Assembly (NCBI RefSeq): GCF_050948215.1
Contig: NC_135165.1
Span: 6,174,501 to 6,238,500, forward strand
DNA: 64,000 nt
From: Halictus rubicundus
Taxonomy: Eukaryota > Arthropoda > Insecta > Hymenoptera > Halictidae
Reading direction: 5' to 3'
Below the pieces are notes generated by a model. That model did not search any database. It saw nothing but the letters and a program-made list of their open reading frames with translations, and was not told the DNA's origin. How positions within the stretch are numbered: the stretch's first letter is position 1; each line of letters starts with the position of its first letter. This document shows, in pieces, positions 12,421 to 24,195 of the stretch. A program made the translations under genes and the position numbers.

Positions 12421-15400
12421 TTAACACGTTAAGTGCCAAATATCAACACCGGAGATTCTTACAAAATCAGAGTAATTTAATTAATGCAACCAAAACCAGA
12501 AATTTAAAATGTATTATAGGGGATGCTGTCTTGATCCTTTTGAATTCGAAAGACTCCAATAAAATTCGGTTTATCTGGATATCTTATAATAAAAATGAAT
12601 TTCTAAACCCAGTCAAAAATCACTGTCAGTCATACGTGACTTACAGAATGAGAGTAATTTAATTAATGAAACCAAAACCAGAAATTTAAAATGTATTAGA
12701 GGGGATGCTGTCTTAACCCTTTTGAATTCGAAAGACTCCAATAAAATTCGGTTTATCTGGATATCTTATAATAAAAATGAATTTCTACCTCCAGTCAAAA
12801 ATCACTGTCAGTCATACGTGACTTACAGAATGAGAGTAATTTAATTAATGAAACCAAAACCAGAAATTTAAAATATATTATAGGGGATGCTGTCTTGACC
12901 CTTTTGAATTCGAAAGACTCCAATAAAGTTCGGTTTATCTGGATATCTTATAATAAAAATGAATTTCCAAACCCAGTCAAAAATCACTGTCAGTCATACG
13001 GGACTTACAAAATGAGAGTAATTTAATTAATGAAACCAAAACCAGAAATTTAAAATGTATTAGAGGGGATGCTGTCTTAACCCTTTTGAATTCGAAAGAC
13101 TCCAATAAAATTCGGTTTATCTGGATATCTTATAATGAAAATGAATTTCTACCTCCAGTCAAAAATCACTGTCAGTCATACGTGACTTACAGAATGAGAG
13201 TAATTTAATTAATGAAACCAAAACCAGAAATTTAAAATATATTATAGGGGATGCTGTCTTGACCCTTTTGAATTCGAAAGACTCCAATAAAATTCGGTTT
13301 ATCTGGATATCTTATAATAAAAATGAATTTCTAAACCCAGTCAAAAATCACTGTCAGTCATACGTGACTTACAGAATGAGAGTAATTTAATTAATGAAAC
13401 CAAAACCAGAAATTTAAAATGTATTAGAGGGGATGCTGTCTTAACCCTTTTGAATTCGAAAGACTCCAATAAAATTCGGTTTATCTGGATATCTTATAAT
13501 AAAAATGAATTTCTACCTCCAGTCAAAAATCACTGTCAGTCATACGTGACTTACAGAATGAGAGTAATTTAATTAATGAAACCAAAACCAGAAATTTAAA
13601 ATATATTATAGGGGATGCTGTCTTGACCCTTTTGAATTCGAAAGACTCCAATAAAGTTCGGTTTATCTGGATATCTTATAATAAAAATGAATTTCCAAAC
13701 CCAGTCAAAAATCACTGTCAGTCATACGGGACTTACAAAATGAGAGTAATTTAATTAATGAAACCAAAACCAGAAATTTAAAATGTATTAGAGGGGATGC
13801 TGTCTTAACCCTTTTGAATTCGAAAGACTCCAATAAAATTCGGTTTATCTGGATATCTTATAATGAAAATGAATTTCTACCTCCAGTCAAAAATCACTGT
13901 CAGTCATACGTGACTTACAGAATGAGAGTAATTTAATTAATGAAACCAAAACCAGAAATTTAAAATATATTATAGGGGATGCTGTCTTGACCCTTTTGAA
14001 TTCGAAAGACTCCAATAAAGTTCGGTTTATCTGGATATCTTATAATAAAAATGAATTTCTAAACCCAGTCAAAAATCACTGTCAGTCATACGTGACTTAC
14101 AGAATGAGAGTAATTTAATTAATGAAACCAAAACCAGAAATTTAAAATGTATTAGAGGGGATGCTGTCTTAACCCTTTTGAATTCGAAAGACTCCAATAA
14201 AATTCGGTTTATCTGGATATCTTATAATAAAAATGAATTTCTACCTCCAGTCAAAAATCACTGTCAGTCATACGTGACTTACAGAATGAGAGTAATTTAA
14301 TTAATGAAACCAAAACCAGAAATTTAAAATATATTATAGGGGATGCTGTCTTGACCCTTTTGAATTCGAAAGACTCCAATAAAGTTCGGTTTATCTGGAT
14401 ATCTTATAATAAAAATGAATTTCCAAACCCAGTCAAAAATCACTGTCAGTCATACGGGACTTACAAAATGAGAGTAATTTAATTAATGAAACCAAAACCA
14501 GAAATTTAAAATGTATTAGAGGGGATGCTGTCTTAACCCTTTTGAATTCGAAAGACTCCAATAAAATTCGGTTTATCTGGATATCTTATAATGAAAATGA
14601 ATTTCTACCTCCAGTCAAAAATCACTGTCAGTCATACGTGACTTACAGAATGAGAGTAATTTAATTAATGAAACCAAAACCAGAAATTTAAAATATATTA
14701 TAGGGGATGCTGTCTTGACCCTTTTGAATTCGAAAGACTCCAATAAAGTTCGGTTTATCTGGATATCTTATAATAAAAATGAATTTCTAAACCCAGTCAA
14801 AAATCACTGTCAGTCATACGTGACTTACAGAATGAGAGTAATTTAATTAATGAAACCAAAACCAGAAATTTAAAATGTATTATAGGGGATGCTGTCTTGA
14901 CCCTTTTGAATTCGAAAGACTCCAATAAAGTTCGGTTTATCTGGATATCTTATAATAAAAAAGAATTTCTAAACCCAGTCAAAAATCACTGTCAGTCATA
15001 CGGGACTTACAAAATGAGAGTAATTTAATTAATGAAACCAAAACCAGAAATTTAAAATGTATTAGAGGGGATGCTGTCTTAACCCTTTTGAATTCGAAAG
15101 ACTCCAATAAAATTCGGTTTATCTGGATATCTTATAATGAAAATGAATTTCTACCTCCAGTCAAAAATCACTGTCAGTCATACGTGACTTACAGAATGAG
15201 AGTAATTTAATTAATGAAACCAAAACCAGAAATTTAAAATATATTATAGGGGATGCTGTCTTGACCCTTTTGAATTCGAAAGACTCCAATAAAGTTCGGT
15301 TTATCTGGATATCTTATAATAAAAATGAATTTCCAAACCCAGTCAAAAATCACTGTCAGTCATACGGGACTTACAAAATGAGAGTAATTTAATTAATGAA

Positions 15401-15939
15401 ACCAAAACCAGAAATTTAAAATGTATTAGAGGGGATGCTGTCTTAACCCTTTTGAATTCGAAAGACTCCAATAAAATTCGGTTTATCTGGATATCTTATA
15501 ATGAAAATGAATTTCTACCTCCAGTCAAAAATCACTGTCAGTCATACGTGACTTACAGAATGAGAGTAATTTAATTAATGAAACCAAAACCAGAAATTTA
15601 AAATATATTATAGGGGATGCTGTCTTGACCCTTTTGAATTCGAAAGACTCCAATAAAGTTCGGTTTATCTGGATATCTTATAATAAAAATGAATTTCTAA
15701 ACCCAGTCAAAAATCACTGTCAGTCATACGTGACTTACAGAATGAGAGTAATTTAATTAATGAAACCAAAACCAGAAATTTAAAATGTATTATAGGGGAT
15801 GCTGTCTTGACCCTTTTGAATTCGAAAGACTCCAATAAAGTTCGGTTTATCTGGATATCTTATAATAAAAAAGAATTTCTAAACCCAGTCAAAAATCACT
15901 GTCAGTCACGCGTGACTGACGTGGCAGTTAACGTGTTAA
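12421..15939. mobile_element. TTAA-flanked MITE carrying an expanded satellite
   Basis: The 3519-bp segment begins and ends with TTAA (12421-12424 and 15936-15939). Just inside are inverted ends, CACGTTAAGTGCC on the left and CACGTTAACTGCC on the right when read inward, with one difference in 13. Everything between, apart from about 35 bp at each side, is the 182-bp tandem array. A perfect 20-bp palindrome lies at 15901-15920, just inside the right end. A diverged single-unit relative at 19907-20149 has the same order of end, unit and end. TTAA target sites are typical of piggyBac-type elements, but the ends do not start with CCC, so the superfamily is uncertain. Confidence 0.8.
12457..15907. 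repeat. 182-bp satellite array, 728-bp higher-order repeat
   Basis: The block 'agagtaatttaattaatg' recurs exactly every 182 bp from 12469 to 15745, giving 18 full units and a nearly full last one. Monomers fall into types by shared changes: A ('tataggggat', 'cttgacc', 'ttctaaaccc'), B ('tagaggggat', 'cttaacc', 'ttctacctcc'), C ('ttccaaaccc', 'catacgggac'), B' (B with 'ataatgaaaatg') and D ('ataataaaaaag'). The order is ABCB', ABCB', ABCB', then A, D, B', C, B', A, D. The first twelve monomers are therefore three copies of a four-monomer 728-bp unit. Every monomer holds one GAATTC and one GATATC. As 182 is not a multiple of three, the array cannot encode one repeated peptide. Confidence 0.97.
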
Positions 15940-17920
15940 GATATAAATTTTTGCTTTCTTCCGTACTGTATCTGAAACGCTACACTTTATCCTGGATAAT
16001 TATTTAGTGTTAATCATGCGGTGGATAATATTGTCTAGAGTGTTTAGTGTGCACAGACGTCAATGCTTCACACATGGGTGGTAAAAATTCGGTGTAGCTG
16101 GACACCGAAAAAAAAGAAAAAATGGCCGATTTATGGAACTGGTTCTAATTGATCACCTACAGCACAGAGTATAAAAGCAATACGACGCTGTTGTTCCTTG
16201 CAAATTTTCAGGATGCGGTGTAACTTTGTCCCACCGGTATAGATGATGGTGGTTTTTGGTGTTTTGGAAGCACCGTGGGTCGAGAAACCGCGAGGTTCGT
16301 GCGAGAGGTTCGTGCTCGCAGAAGCGCCAGTGATATTTCGCGAGTGGTAGCCCGTGACAGGCGCACACCCCCGCCCGCGGCCTCCTCGCGGGTACGATTG
16401 GCGAATTATTATTAAACGCCGTCAAAACAGCGAATTTATTTCGGCGCGGTATCTTATTGATGTAGCGGTGGACCGCAAGGTCCGTGGACCGCGCCGCGGG
16501 AGGCAAACGGGCCCCGCCGGTACTACAAGGACCATAAATTTCTTTGGATCCAATATCATGCCTGTAACTCGTTAAGCTTTTAACCTCGTCCCGTCGTGGC
16601 TATCGCCGTGATATTATTTTGATGCCCGCCGCCAGATATCAATCAGGCCATTGTTGCTCTTGGTCTCGGGCTCGATCATCCTCCTCGGGCCCGGTCTCCT
16701 GCCCACCGAGCGGATCGGGGACGAGAGCGAAAGGGTACCGCGAGGGGATCGTAAGCAGCGTTACCGGGTCGAGGGAATTTAGGGTAAAATGGTGGGGGAA
16801 ATGTTATTGTCGGAACCGAGTGACGTCACGAACCTATAGTGTAGTCTATCCCAATTTTAACTAGCAAGATTCGTGTTAGTTACCCCCACTATTGGTACGT
16901 CGGAGGGACAATTTTCGGATCGTGACGTCACGTGACCGCATGTAATTCCTCGGAGGGATTTTTTTCGTCTACGCTGATGAAGTTGCCGAGCGCCTGCAAA
17001 AATATTGAAGGATTTTAGGAAGAGGGGACACCGGACACTCGAGATTCCTAGCTGATCAGATCCTGGCATCAGCCACGGGATCCTTCAACTTTTCTAATAT
17101 CCGCACCGTTGTTCTGATCCGAGGAGGCCTGCATTATTTTAAACAGCCTAGTAAATCAGGCTCCCTAGAGCCAGTAGCCTAGTCCCCTCGTTCCCCTGTT
17201 CAGTTTATAGATCCTCGGCAACTTACGATCTCTGCACAGTACGAGCGTGTGCGCGGCCCGGATATGTACGCGACTGCTCCGCCGGGATTCGACAGGATCG
17301 TCGGGCGTGTCCTTCCTCGTTCCTGAATAATCGAAAACGTTGAGTGCACGTCCGTGTTGCGTCCGGCAGTCTTGCACACCTCCGTGTAAATGCGAGGGCA
17401 ACGCAAATGCCCGGCCAACAGCCAGGAATAGAAACCCGCCGGGAGAACGGCCACCGTCTTCAAGGCCGTTCGCTCAAGTAAATCCTGGCACGCGTTCGCC
17501 ACCAACGGATTCCGACGATTTTCCTTCCGCAGGATGAAAGGGCGCACAATCTATCAGCGCTTCGGGTTCTGCGAGGGCCAATTAAACTACCCATTCCCGG
17601 TCCTCCAACACTCGATCAAATGAACTTCTTTTGTGGATGCGGGAAAGTTTATGTAACACGGAGCTAGGCGTCAATCTCTAAATATAAATTACAAGGTGTG
17701 TTCAAAAAGTTTGGTGGCGCCTTTTATCTCCAGTAATTGACGCAGAAAATTCGTAGGGGAGAAACTAATATTGCAAATAATTCTAAATCTATTACAGCTA
17801 TTGTCGCAAATTTTAGATATATCATGTAAAACTACTGTTCCAATAATACTATTATACTGACCAAAATGACATTTCGATACGCTGAAGCAACGATTTCTTA
17901 GTGGATTAAAATTGTGATTA
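15940..17920. other. Mixed then CpG-rich DNA, no supported gene
   Basis: A 7-bp-stem hairpin (TCGGTGT/ACACCGA) followed by an A-rich run lies near 16090-16120. From 16.3 kb the sequence is CpG-rich with overlapping short frames on both strands and no domain. Two CRE palindromes are listed separately. Confidence 0.45.
16821..16934. promoter_or_regulatory. Paired CRE palindromes, one overlapping an E-box
   Basis: Perfect TGACGTCA sites at 16821-16828 and 16923-16930, both inside the longer GTGACGTCACGA/CGTGACGTCACG context. The second overlaps CACGTG at 16929-16934. TGACGTCA is the full CREB/ATF site and CACGTG the core E-box. Two perfect 8-mers within 110 bp are unlikely by chance, though a shared repeat origin of the two arms is possible. 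The function is inferred. Confidence 0.4.
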
Positions 17921-18169
17921 TTAACCCTTTGCACTCGGCGGTATTTTCATTCTAAAACTAAATTTTTCTTCTGTCTTAGAATATTTTCATTTTATTCATA
18001 CGAAACTGATTCGATTTCCACATATAATATTTAAATGTTTAGTAATCCATTGAATACAAATTTTGTAATGTACCAAATATTTTGTAATATTTTTTGTAAT
18101 TTCCTTGAAATATTGCCACAACAATTTCTAGTGGTGCTTTAGAGTCACCACTCGAGTGCTAAGGGTTAA
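17921..18169. mobile_element. piggyBac-like TTAA MITE (249 bp)
   Basis: TTAA at both outer ends. The inverted termini, read inward, are CCCTTTGCACTCG on the left and CCCTTAGCACTCG on the right. A subterminal hairpin, GTGGTG...CACCAC, lies next to the right end. The interior is AT-rich and non-coding and is homologous to the element at 32183-32402 ('ctTAGAATATTT' region and the same subterminal hairpin). TTAA targets and CCCTTT ends are typical of piggyBac-type non-autonomous elements. Confidence 0.85.
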
Positions 18170-19906
18170 TTTCGTGTGCTAGTAAGTCTACAGACACGTT
18201 ACTATCGCGCCACTTGAAAACAAGTAATTTCAAAGTCAAATTGTTACTTTCGTCCTTGGTCTGCCCTATATCGGAAGACCAACTTCTAAAAAAGCTAGCT
18301 GACTCTACACGGCGTGATATCGCAGCAGGGTCGATCTAATCTATTCCCGGGCATTGTAGAGGTGCAGAAATAATTCGCGTTGACGTGTCGAGACGTTTCC
18401 GGAGCCGCAGAGGTTCTTCGCGTAATGCCCCGGCCAAACTCGATGACCGGACGGGCTTTCATCGTGATTCACCGCATCCACTTTGCGCGGTGGACGTCGC
18501 AAGAAGTGCCGAGGGATGAAGACGTAGTCGCCGCGGCGAGATATCCCCGGGCTTCTGCGCGTCTTTGTCGTCGGTCGAGTGTGCCTTTGCTTAGGTATTT
18601 CCTGGAGCCGGGCGCCGCATTAGCATTTGCGTTACCGTTACCCTTCTCGTGGGTACCGTCCACGGAAATTTCTGTCGTGGAACACGACACACCGGCGCGA
18701 ACACGCGCGCGATACTTGTACCGACACGGAACACTTGACTTTCGGTCCCAGGTGCCAGCATCGGGGATTCCCCGTTTCATTAATTTCGTCCTTGTGCCCG
18801 CGACACATTCGTTTTTCCCTCAAATTTCTTCCCCCCCCCCCTCTCTCTCTCTCTCCTTCACCCGGATCCACTTAATCGCGCGAATTAATCATTTTATCGT
18901 GCGCCACGGTTTTAATGTGTAACCCAGTTTCGCTCGGAACCGAGTCACGAATTCCTTTTCCTACGTTGTTATTAGATTGCGGATCTTTCGGCGAGATAAA
19001 ATTGATTTAACTCTTACATTCCGACTCGATACTCGTCTACGCCTTCTTATCAAAGATTTCTGCTGTATTTTAGTTCGCGAATTTTCTGCATTTAATTAGA
19101 TCTTAAATTTGCGTCAGAAATTTTAATGCAGCGACGAATGTAAATGCACTTTTTCTCGTTGGATCGTCAGGTATGTGTAGCAGATTAAGTTGAATTTCAT
19201 ATTGTATGTACATACACACGTCTGTTTGCAAGTCAGATTTGCAAATTTTAAACGGAAAAATGCGATGCAGTGGATCATTACGGTATTCGTATTTTTATGT
19301 GTAATATTGTATAGTGGCCTCCTCGTTTTCCAGGCGAAGAGGTTAACAAAAAATCGGTTCGTTCTCTGCGTTTATGAATTCCATAAAATGGATGAAATCA
19401 GGACGCTCTGGGCATCCTACAGACGTGTAGTAGTATTATGCTTCGTTTTACCTTGTTCATTGAATAATCCACTCTCTTTCGCGCTTGTTTTACCTTCTTT
19501 CACAACCGTCCAATCTGTTGGACAAAAACAAAATTGTCATTACCAGTCTGCCGAGGAAATGTAGAACATCCGATGTCTCTTCTTACCATTTGACATGCAT
19601 TTCAAATTTTTGTCAGATTATTTTCACCCTTTCCATTCACAATCCACATCGGCACCACATCCGCATCGTTTTGTTTGTTCGATTTCAATCGAACAGTTTG
19701 ATTACTTCTATGATAAAGCAAATTAATCCAATCCTCAGTCAAATGGAGAACACAGGAAACATGTTACTGTAATTTTAATACTCTTCAAGAACATTAAAAA
19801 CGTCAGGAAAAACCTTGAATTAAAAGACTTTTGAGCAGCAAAAGCAACAAGTTTGTTTGAAACATTATAGGATTAAATGTATTATATTAAAGCATTCTAT
19901 TACATA
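18170..19906. other. CpG-rich block then AT-rich DNA, no supported gene
   Basis: A 180-codon plus frame at 18380-18922 overlaps a 103-codon minus frame and ends in a C9/(CT)n tract near 18830-18855; neither has a domain. A 124-codon frame at 19190-19564 has one hydrophobic stretch but lies in AT-rich DNA and has no visible relatives or splice context. Confidence 0.45.
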
Positions 19907-20149
19907 TTACCACTTTGATCGCCAAACTAGAAACCCCAAAAATTCCATAAAATCAAAGTAAGTTATTTAATGAAATAAAAATTGAACAAAATTAAATGTA
20001 CGATACTGAGTAGTCCTTCAACTTTCTTGTATGTTACAGATCCTAATAAAATTTGGTACAATCAATATATCAACGTAAAAATTCATCTCAAAACCTGCAC
20101 AAACAATTCCGTCACCCACATATGGTTGACGTGGCAGTCAACGTGTTAA
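19907..20149. mobile_element. Single-unit relative of the satellite-bearing MITE
   Basis: This 243-bp segment aligns with one unit of the element at 12421-15939 plus both ends. The left 'ttaccactttgatcgccaaa' matches 'ttaacacgttaagtgccaaa'. The interior 'aaaatcaaagtaa' matches 'aaaatcagagtaa', and 'cctaataaaatttggt' matches 'tccaataaaattcggt'. The right 'gacgtggcagtcaacgtg' is nearly identical to the big element's end and is followed by TTAA at 20146-20149. It shows what the element looked like before tandem growth. It is old and diverged, with no coding potential. Confidence 0.75.
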
Positions 20150-20672
20150 ATGAGAAAACTTAAACCAACTTTTATTTGTTTTGTGAAAAATATGTGCTCC
20201 CTTTTTGACTTTATCTTTGCAATGCAATTTTCGCATGCGTTTCCTCCTGCAAATATATTTTCAATTTGGAATGTGGATTTTCACGAACAATTGACGCGTT
20301 TAACGAAAATGTTGGCTGCTCACACTCGGGACAGAAGATCCAGCGGACCTCGATTTCAGCCGATTACCATTGCTATCGAAAAGAAACCGTCGATTGCGTT
20401 AGACCTTCGGCAGATCCGAGCCCAAAGCCGGTGTCTGCCGTCCGAGAAAACTTTCACAAGCTCCCCGGTTGTTTGCATTCCCACATTTCCTAGACCGCGA
20501 GAGACAAATCGTTCTCGGTCCAACTGCCATCCATCATCGGCGTGTTCGCGGCGAACGTGGCTGTCTGTAACAAGCGCCGGCGATGTGAAAGAATACGCTT
20601 CTATGATCGACAAAGTTGCCGGGCACCGAAGACGGCGGCGGCGTCGCGGGGGAGGAACCTCGGGAGAGATAG

Positions 20673-20679
<7 letters not shown>

Positions 20680-20722
<43 letters not shown>
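20680..20722. repeat. (GA)n microsatellite
   Basis: Nearly pure GA run of about 43 bp at the edge of a CpG-rich block. Confidence 0.95.
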
Positions 20723-20727
<5 letters not shown>

Positions 20728-23700
20728 AAGATAGAGAAAAAACCGGTCGAAGGTTAAGGGAGAGAAGTATTTTCCGATAATTACGTAAAGTCGCTCTTTG
20801 TTTCGCGGAACGTTTGCGCGCGGGAAGTTTTAATAGCAGAACCGTGAGCGACGCGAACAGAGGAGACCGAGCTCTCCCGATAAATAATCTTCTTCCGCCC
20901 GTTAGTCGAGCCGGGATCGAAATGCGCGAGAGCTACGAATGCTCCGATGTTTGAATATTAAACTGTTCTCGAGTTAATCGGCTCGGCTCGACGGCCGATC
21001 GATCGATCGATCGATCCCGCTGGCTGCTGTCGCAAAATCGACGCCACTCGAACGTCTGAAGCAATTGTTACGCTGTCTCAAAAGTCCTCTTTGTTTTATT
21101 GCTGGAGGTGCAGAATATCTTTTGTGTCTGGCACAATATTATTGAATTACGTGCTATCTGTTCTGACCTACCAGCCATTTCCATTGCTTTGAGGTCCTGG
21201 TAACTCCATTGTCTAAAAAATGCTGTGAGTCCAACGATGTTCTTTGTCATCTCATTCTTAGAATCAAATTTTTCAGTAAGAGAGCAAGAGGAAATCAAAG
21301 GTAACAATGTCCGGGAATTGTAGAGTATTAAATCGGTAAAATCACTTGCAATGTTCTCTACGCTTTACTAAAGCAATGTAATATTGCATGTCGTAAATGC
21401 TTTAGTTGGATTTCAAGAAGAGCGCTCGCTACAGAAAGGCACTCTACTAATTGTAAGATTAAGACGTACTGCATGAAAGCTGTAATAGACGCTAACCGAC
21501 GATGATGACATCAATATTAACTGTTACGTAAATACCGAAAGTTGTCTACGACGTTCAATAAAATAGCTAAAACACTTCGTGGTTTTAGCACATATTTTTC
21601 TGCCTCGAGCGCGAATAAGTAGATCATTATTCAAGAAGGTAAAATGTATGGCAATCTCGGTACTTCTTAACAGGAGCATGCACAAAGTTTTGGAGCGGAA
21701 TAGGATAGCCAGGTGCTCGGGTATTGACACGAGGATTCCTCGATCGAGTTAGCCCGAAGCGACGCGAGAAGATGGCAAAAAGACGGTAATTATCAGCGAT
21801 GAAACGTCGTATCCGCGAGATCGTGAGTTCTCGGTGTTTCGCCGATCGCCATGAGTTGATGCGGGAAAAACCGGCGATCGTGTGCGCCGTGAGTTCCTAA
21901 TTCCGTGGAACGATCATGGCTAGAGCAGCATGGATCGAGCTAGCCTGGTAGAATTGAAGCACGTATGCACAAAGGCCACCATGGAAGCCCCATCCTCGAG
22001 CCACTTAAGCGGCCCGTCTGGCCGACTGTCATTAAGTTCCGCCGTTTGTATTACATGCTCGCTGGCGTAATTATATTGTTAGAGCCACTCGAGAGAGGCC
22101 AGCGTCGAGTTTCTTTCGCGGAACGTTCACGTGTACGCGGTGCTAGGATCGTCCGAGACAGAGGCTGAGTAACGAGCAGCTGTGGTCCTCTTTCCGTGTG
22201 ACTTTTTTCTACCGTGCGATATCAGCGAGCATAATATCCTCGGTCGACCGAAAAAAAAGAAAGAAAAGAAAGAAATCCCAACGTATTTCATTTATTCCTA
22301 TGCCGGGATGCGCGATGATCAACGCTAATTCGGCCGGAACGATCATCGCGCGGTTAGTATTTATCCCCGGCTCTCGCTATCGATCCTGTTTTCTGCACCG
22401 TCAGCCTCTCTTATCCTTGGCTCTGGCCCGGCCAAGAAGGATCACCAGCTTCGCTTAATCGGGGGCCGGTCGCGTAAAATAAAAGCGACTCCATTTGGTT
22501 AAACGACGGGGCGACTATAAATTGTATTAACGAGTCAAGTGTACCGGCCGATCCTATTTGCATAATGTATGCTTATCTGGCGCGTTTAATGGATATCTGA
22601 ATGTCATCGCTAATGGGACCGGTAATGTCCCGGCGCGTTTCACCGGCCAGACAAGCCGCGCGTCGGGCCCGGTCCGGGCCTTTCACGAAAATTTGAGGAA
22701 TCTAGGCCCCGCTGCGACCAACACGCTTACGAAACAATCGAATATCTTCTCCTCCTCGAGCCTAGACCGTTCCCTGTCCGCCCACCGTCTCGACGACAGT
22801 CTTCCGCTCGCTGACCGTATTCAGCTATCGAAAAATTGTCTCCGGAACGCTCACAAATTCTTTATCCTACGCTGTCAGCGCTATCGTTCCCAAGTTTCCC
22901 TGCCACACCCCCTTTCTCCCCCGCTGACGCGCCTCCGACAGAGAATTTCGACTGGAACCACGAAGACGATAGAGCACAGCCTCCTCTATGTGTTCACACA
23001 TTATCTACTCACGAATATTTCATAGCTCTCACAAATTTATGATTTACAGCTAATGGTCTTCTCGGACTATTTCCGAAAGATATAGGAATTTCACTCGTGA
23101 ATCAATGAGTCTTCTCCATTTGTTTTACAATCGGTGAGAACAGTACGATGCTCTCGTGGAAAATGGCCAAATAAATTTCTTTCTTCAAGCAACACTTGAA
23201 TAGATTCAATCTTACCGTTTTTATAAGGCAACATATGTCTACTGTACTGTAGCAAAGCAGGCGAAAAACTCTTAACACAATTTTCACTGAGAGTTATACA
23301 CTTGGTCCAGTAAGTTTCCAATTCCTCCAATCACAAAAATCTAATTTGTACAATTTTGCCACTGCGACAGTTAAATCGTGTGCTATCACGTTGGCTACAG
23401 AAAAACTAATAACAAAACACGTCAGGTGAAATTACTTTTTTTCCTACCTTTGGTTCCCGATCAGTTTTTCTCTCAACGGAGCACCGATATAAACGCTTGT
23501 TCGAAATGTTTGTAGAACGCGACCGACTAAAAGCGTCTGAAAGCTAGTTCGAGGAGTGACTGTAGCTATCTGTAGCGCCGCCAAATGAATATTGGCAGCG
23601 TTTCGCACAGCTTTACCAAACTTGTCGAACGATCCTGGTGCTAGTGGAGTAGGAACTAATCGCGACTCTGATTGCGCGCGTCGTCGTCTAGCCGCCATTA

Positions 23701-24152
23701 GCGTGGAATTCCGCGGCTGATGCGGCGGAAAGCTTAGGGTACACAGGGTCGTTGTGCGCTCCGCATGAAATTTTATGTCTGTTTTACGCGGGGACACGCG
23801 GAACGAGAAGGGGGAACGAGCGGGGAAGAAAGAACGAGTCGGATCGCTACCATGGTAGTAATGTATGCGGAGGATCGGCCGGATGGAACGGCGGCGTCGA
23901 TTTGCCCCGAGATTTACAGCTGGCACTAAATATCCGTGGCTGTGTGTTATTATCGACTTTATTACGTCCCTCGTCGGCCGTCGAACGCTCGCGTTCGCCG
24001 CGGCACGATAGGGTTTAGCGGAAAGAGAACGTACTCTGCCGCCGCTCTCATCTTCGCGTCGTATATCATTCTCTCGGTCTTCATTGATTCTGCGTTGACT
24101 AGGCTTGTTTCGCCGCGCGACGACGCCCCGAACGTAGGGGAACACGGAGAGG

Positions 24153-24154
<2 letters not shown>

Positions 24155-24193
<39 letters not shown>
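24155..24193. repeat. (GA)n microsatellite
   Basis: GA run of about 38 bp in a CpG-rich block, preceded by a G-rich stretch. Confidence 0.95.

Positions 24194-24195
<2 letters not shown>

Noticed and set aside
12141..12662. 173-codon frame entering the satellite
   Set aside because: Half of it is translated satellite monomer, whose 182-bp period breaks any continuing frame.
12457..15907. CRISPR-like array
   Set aside because: The repeats are contiguous 182-bp monomers without unique spacers, in a eukaryotic transposon context.
17694..17730. 'ggtgtgttcaaaaagtttgg' as a transposon end
   Set aside because: It resembles ends of some insect DNA elements, but no inverted partner was found nearby.
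19190..19564. Small membrane protein gene (124 codons with a hydrophobic stretch)
   Set aside because: Hydrophobic stretches are expected by chance in T-rich DNA; there is no splice, codon-bias or homology support.
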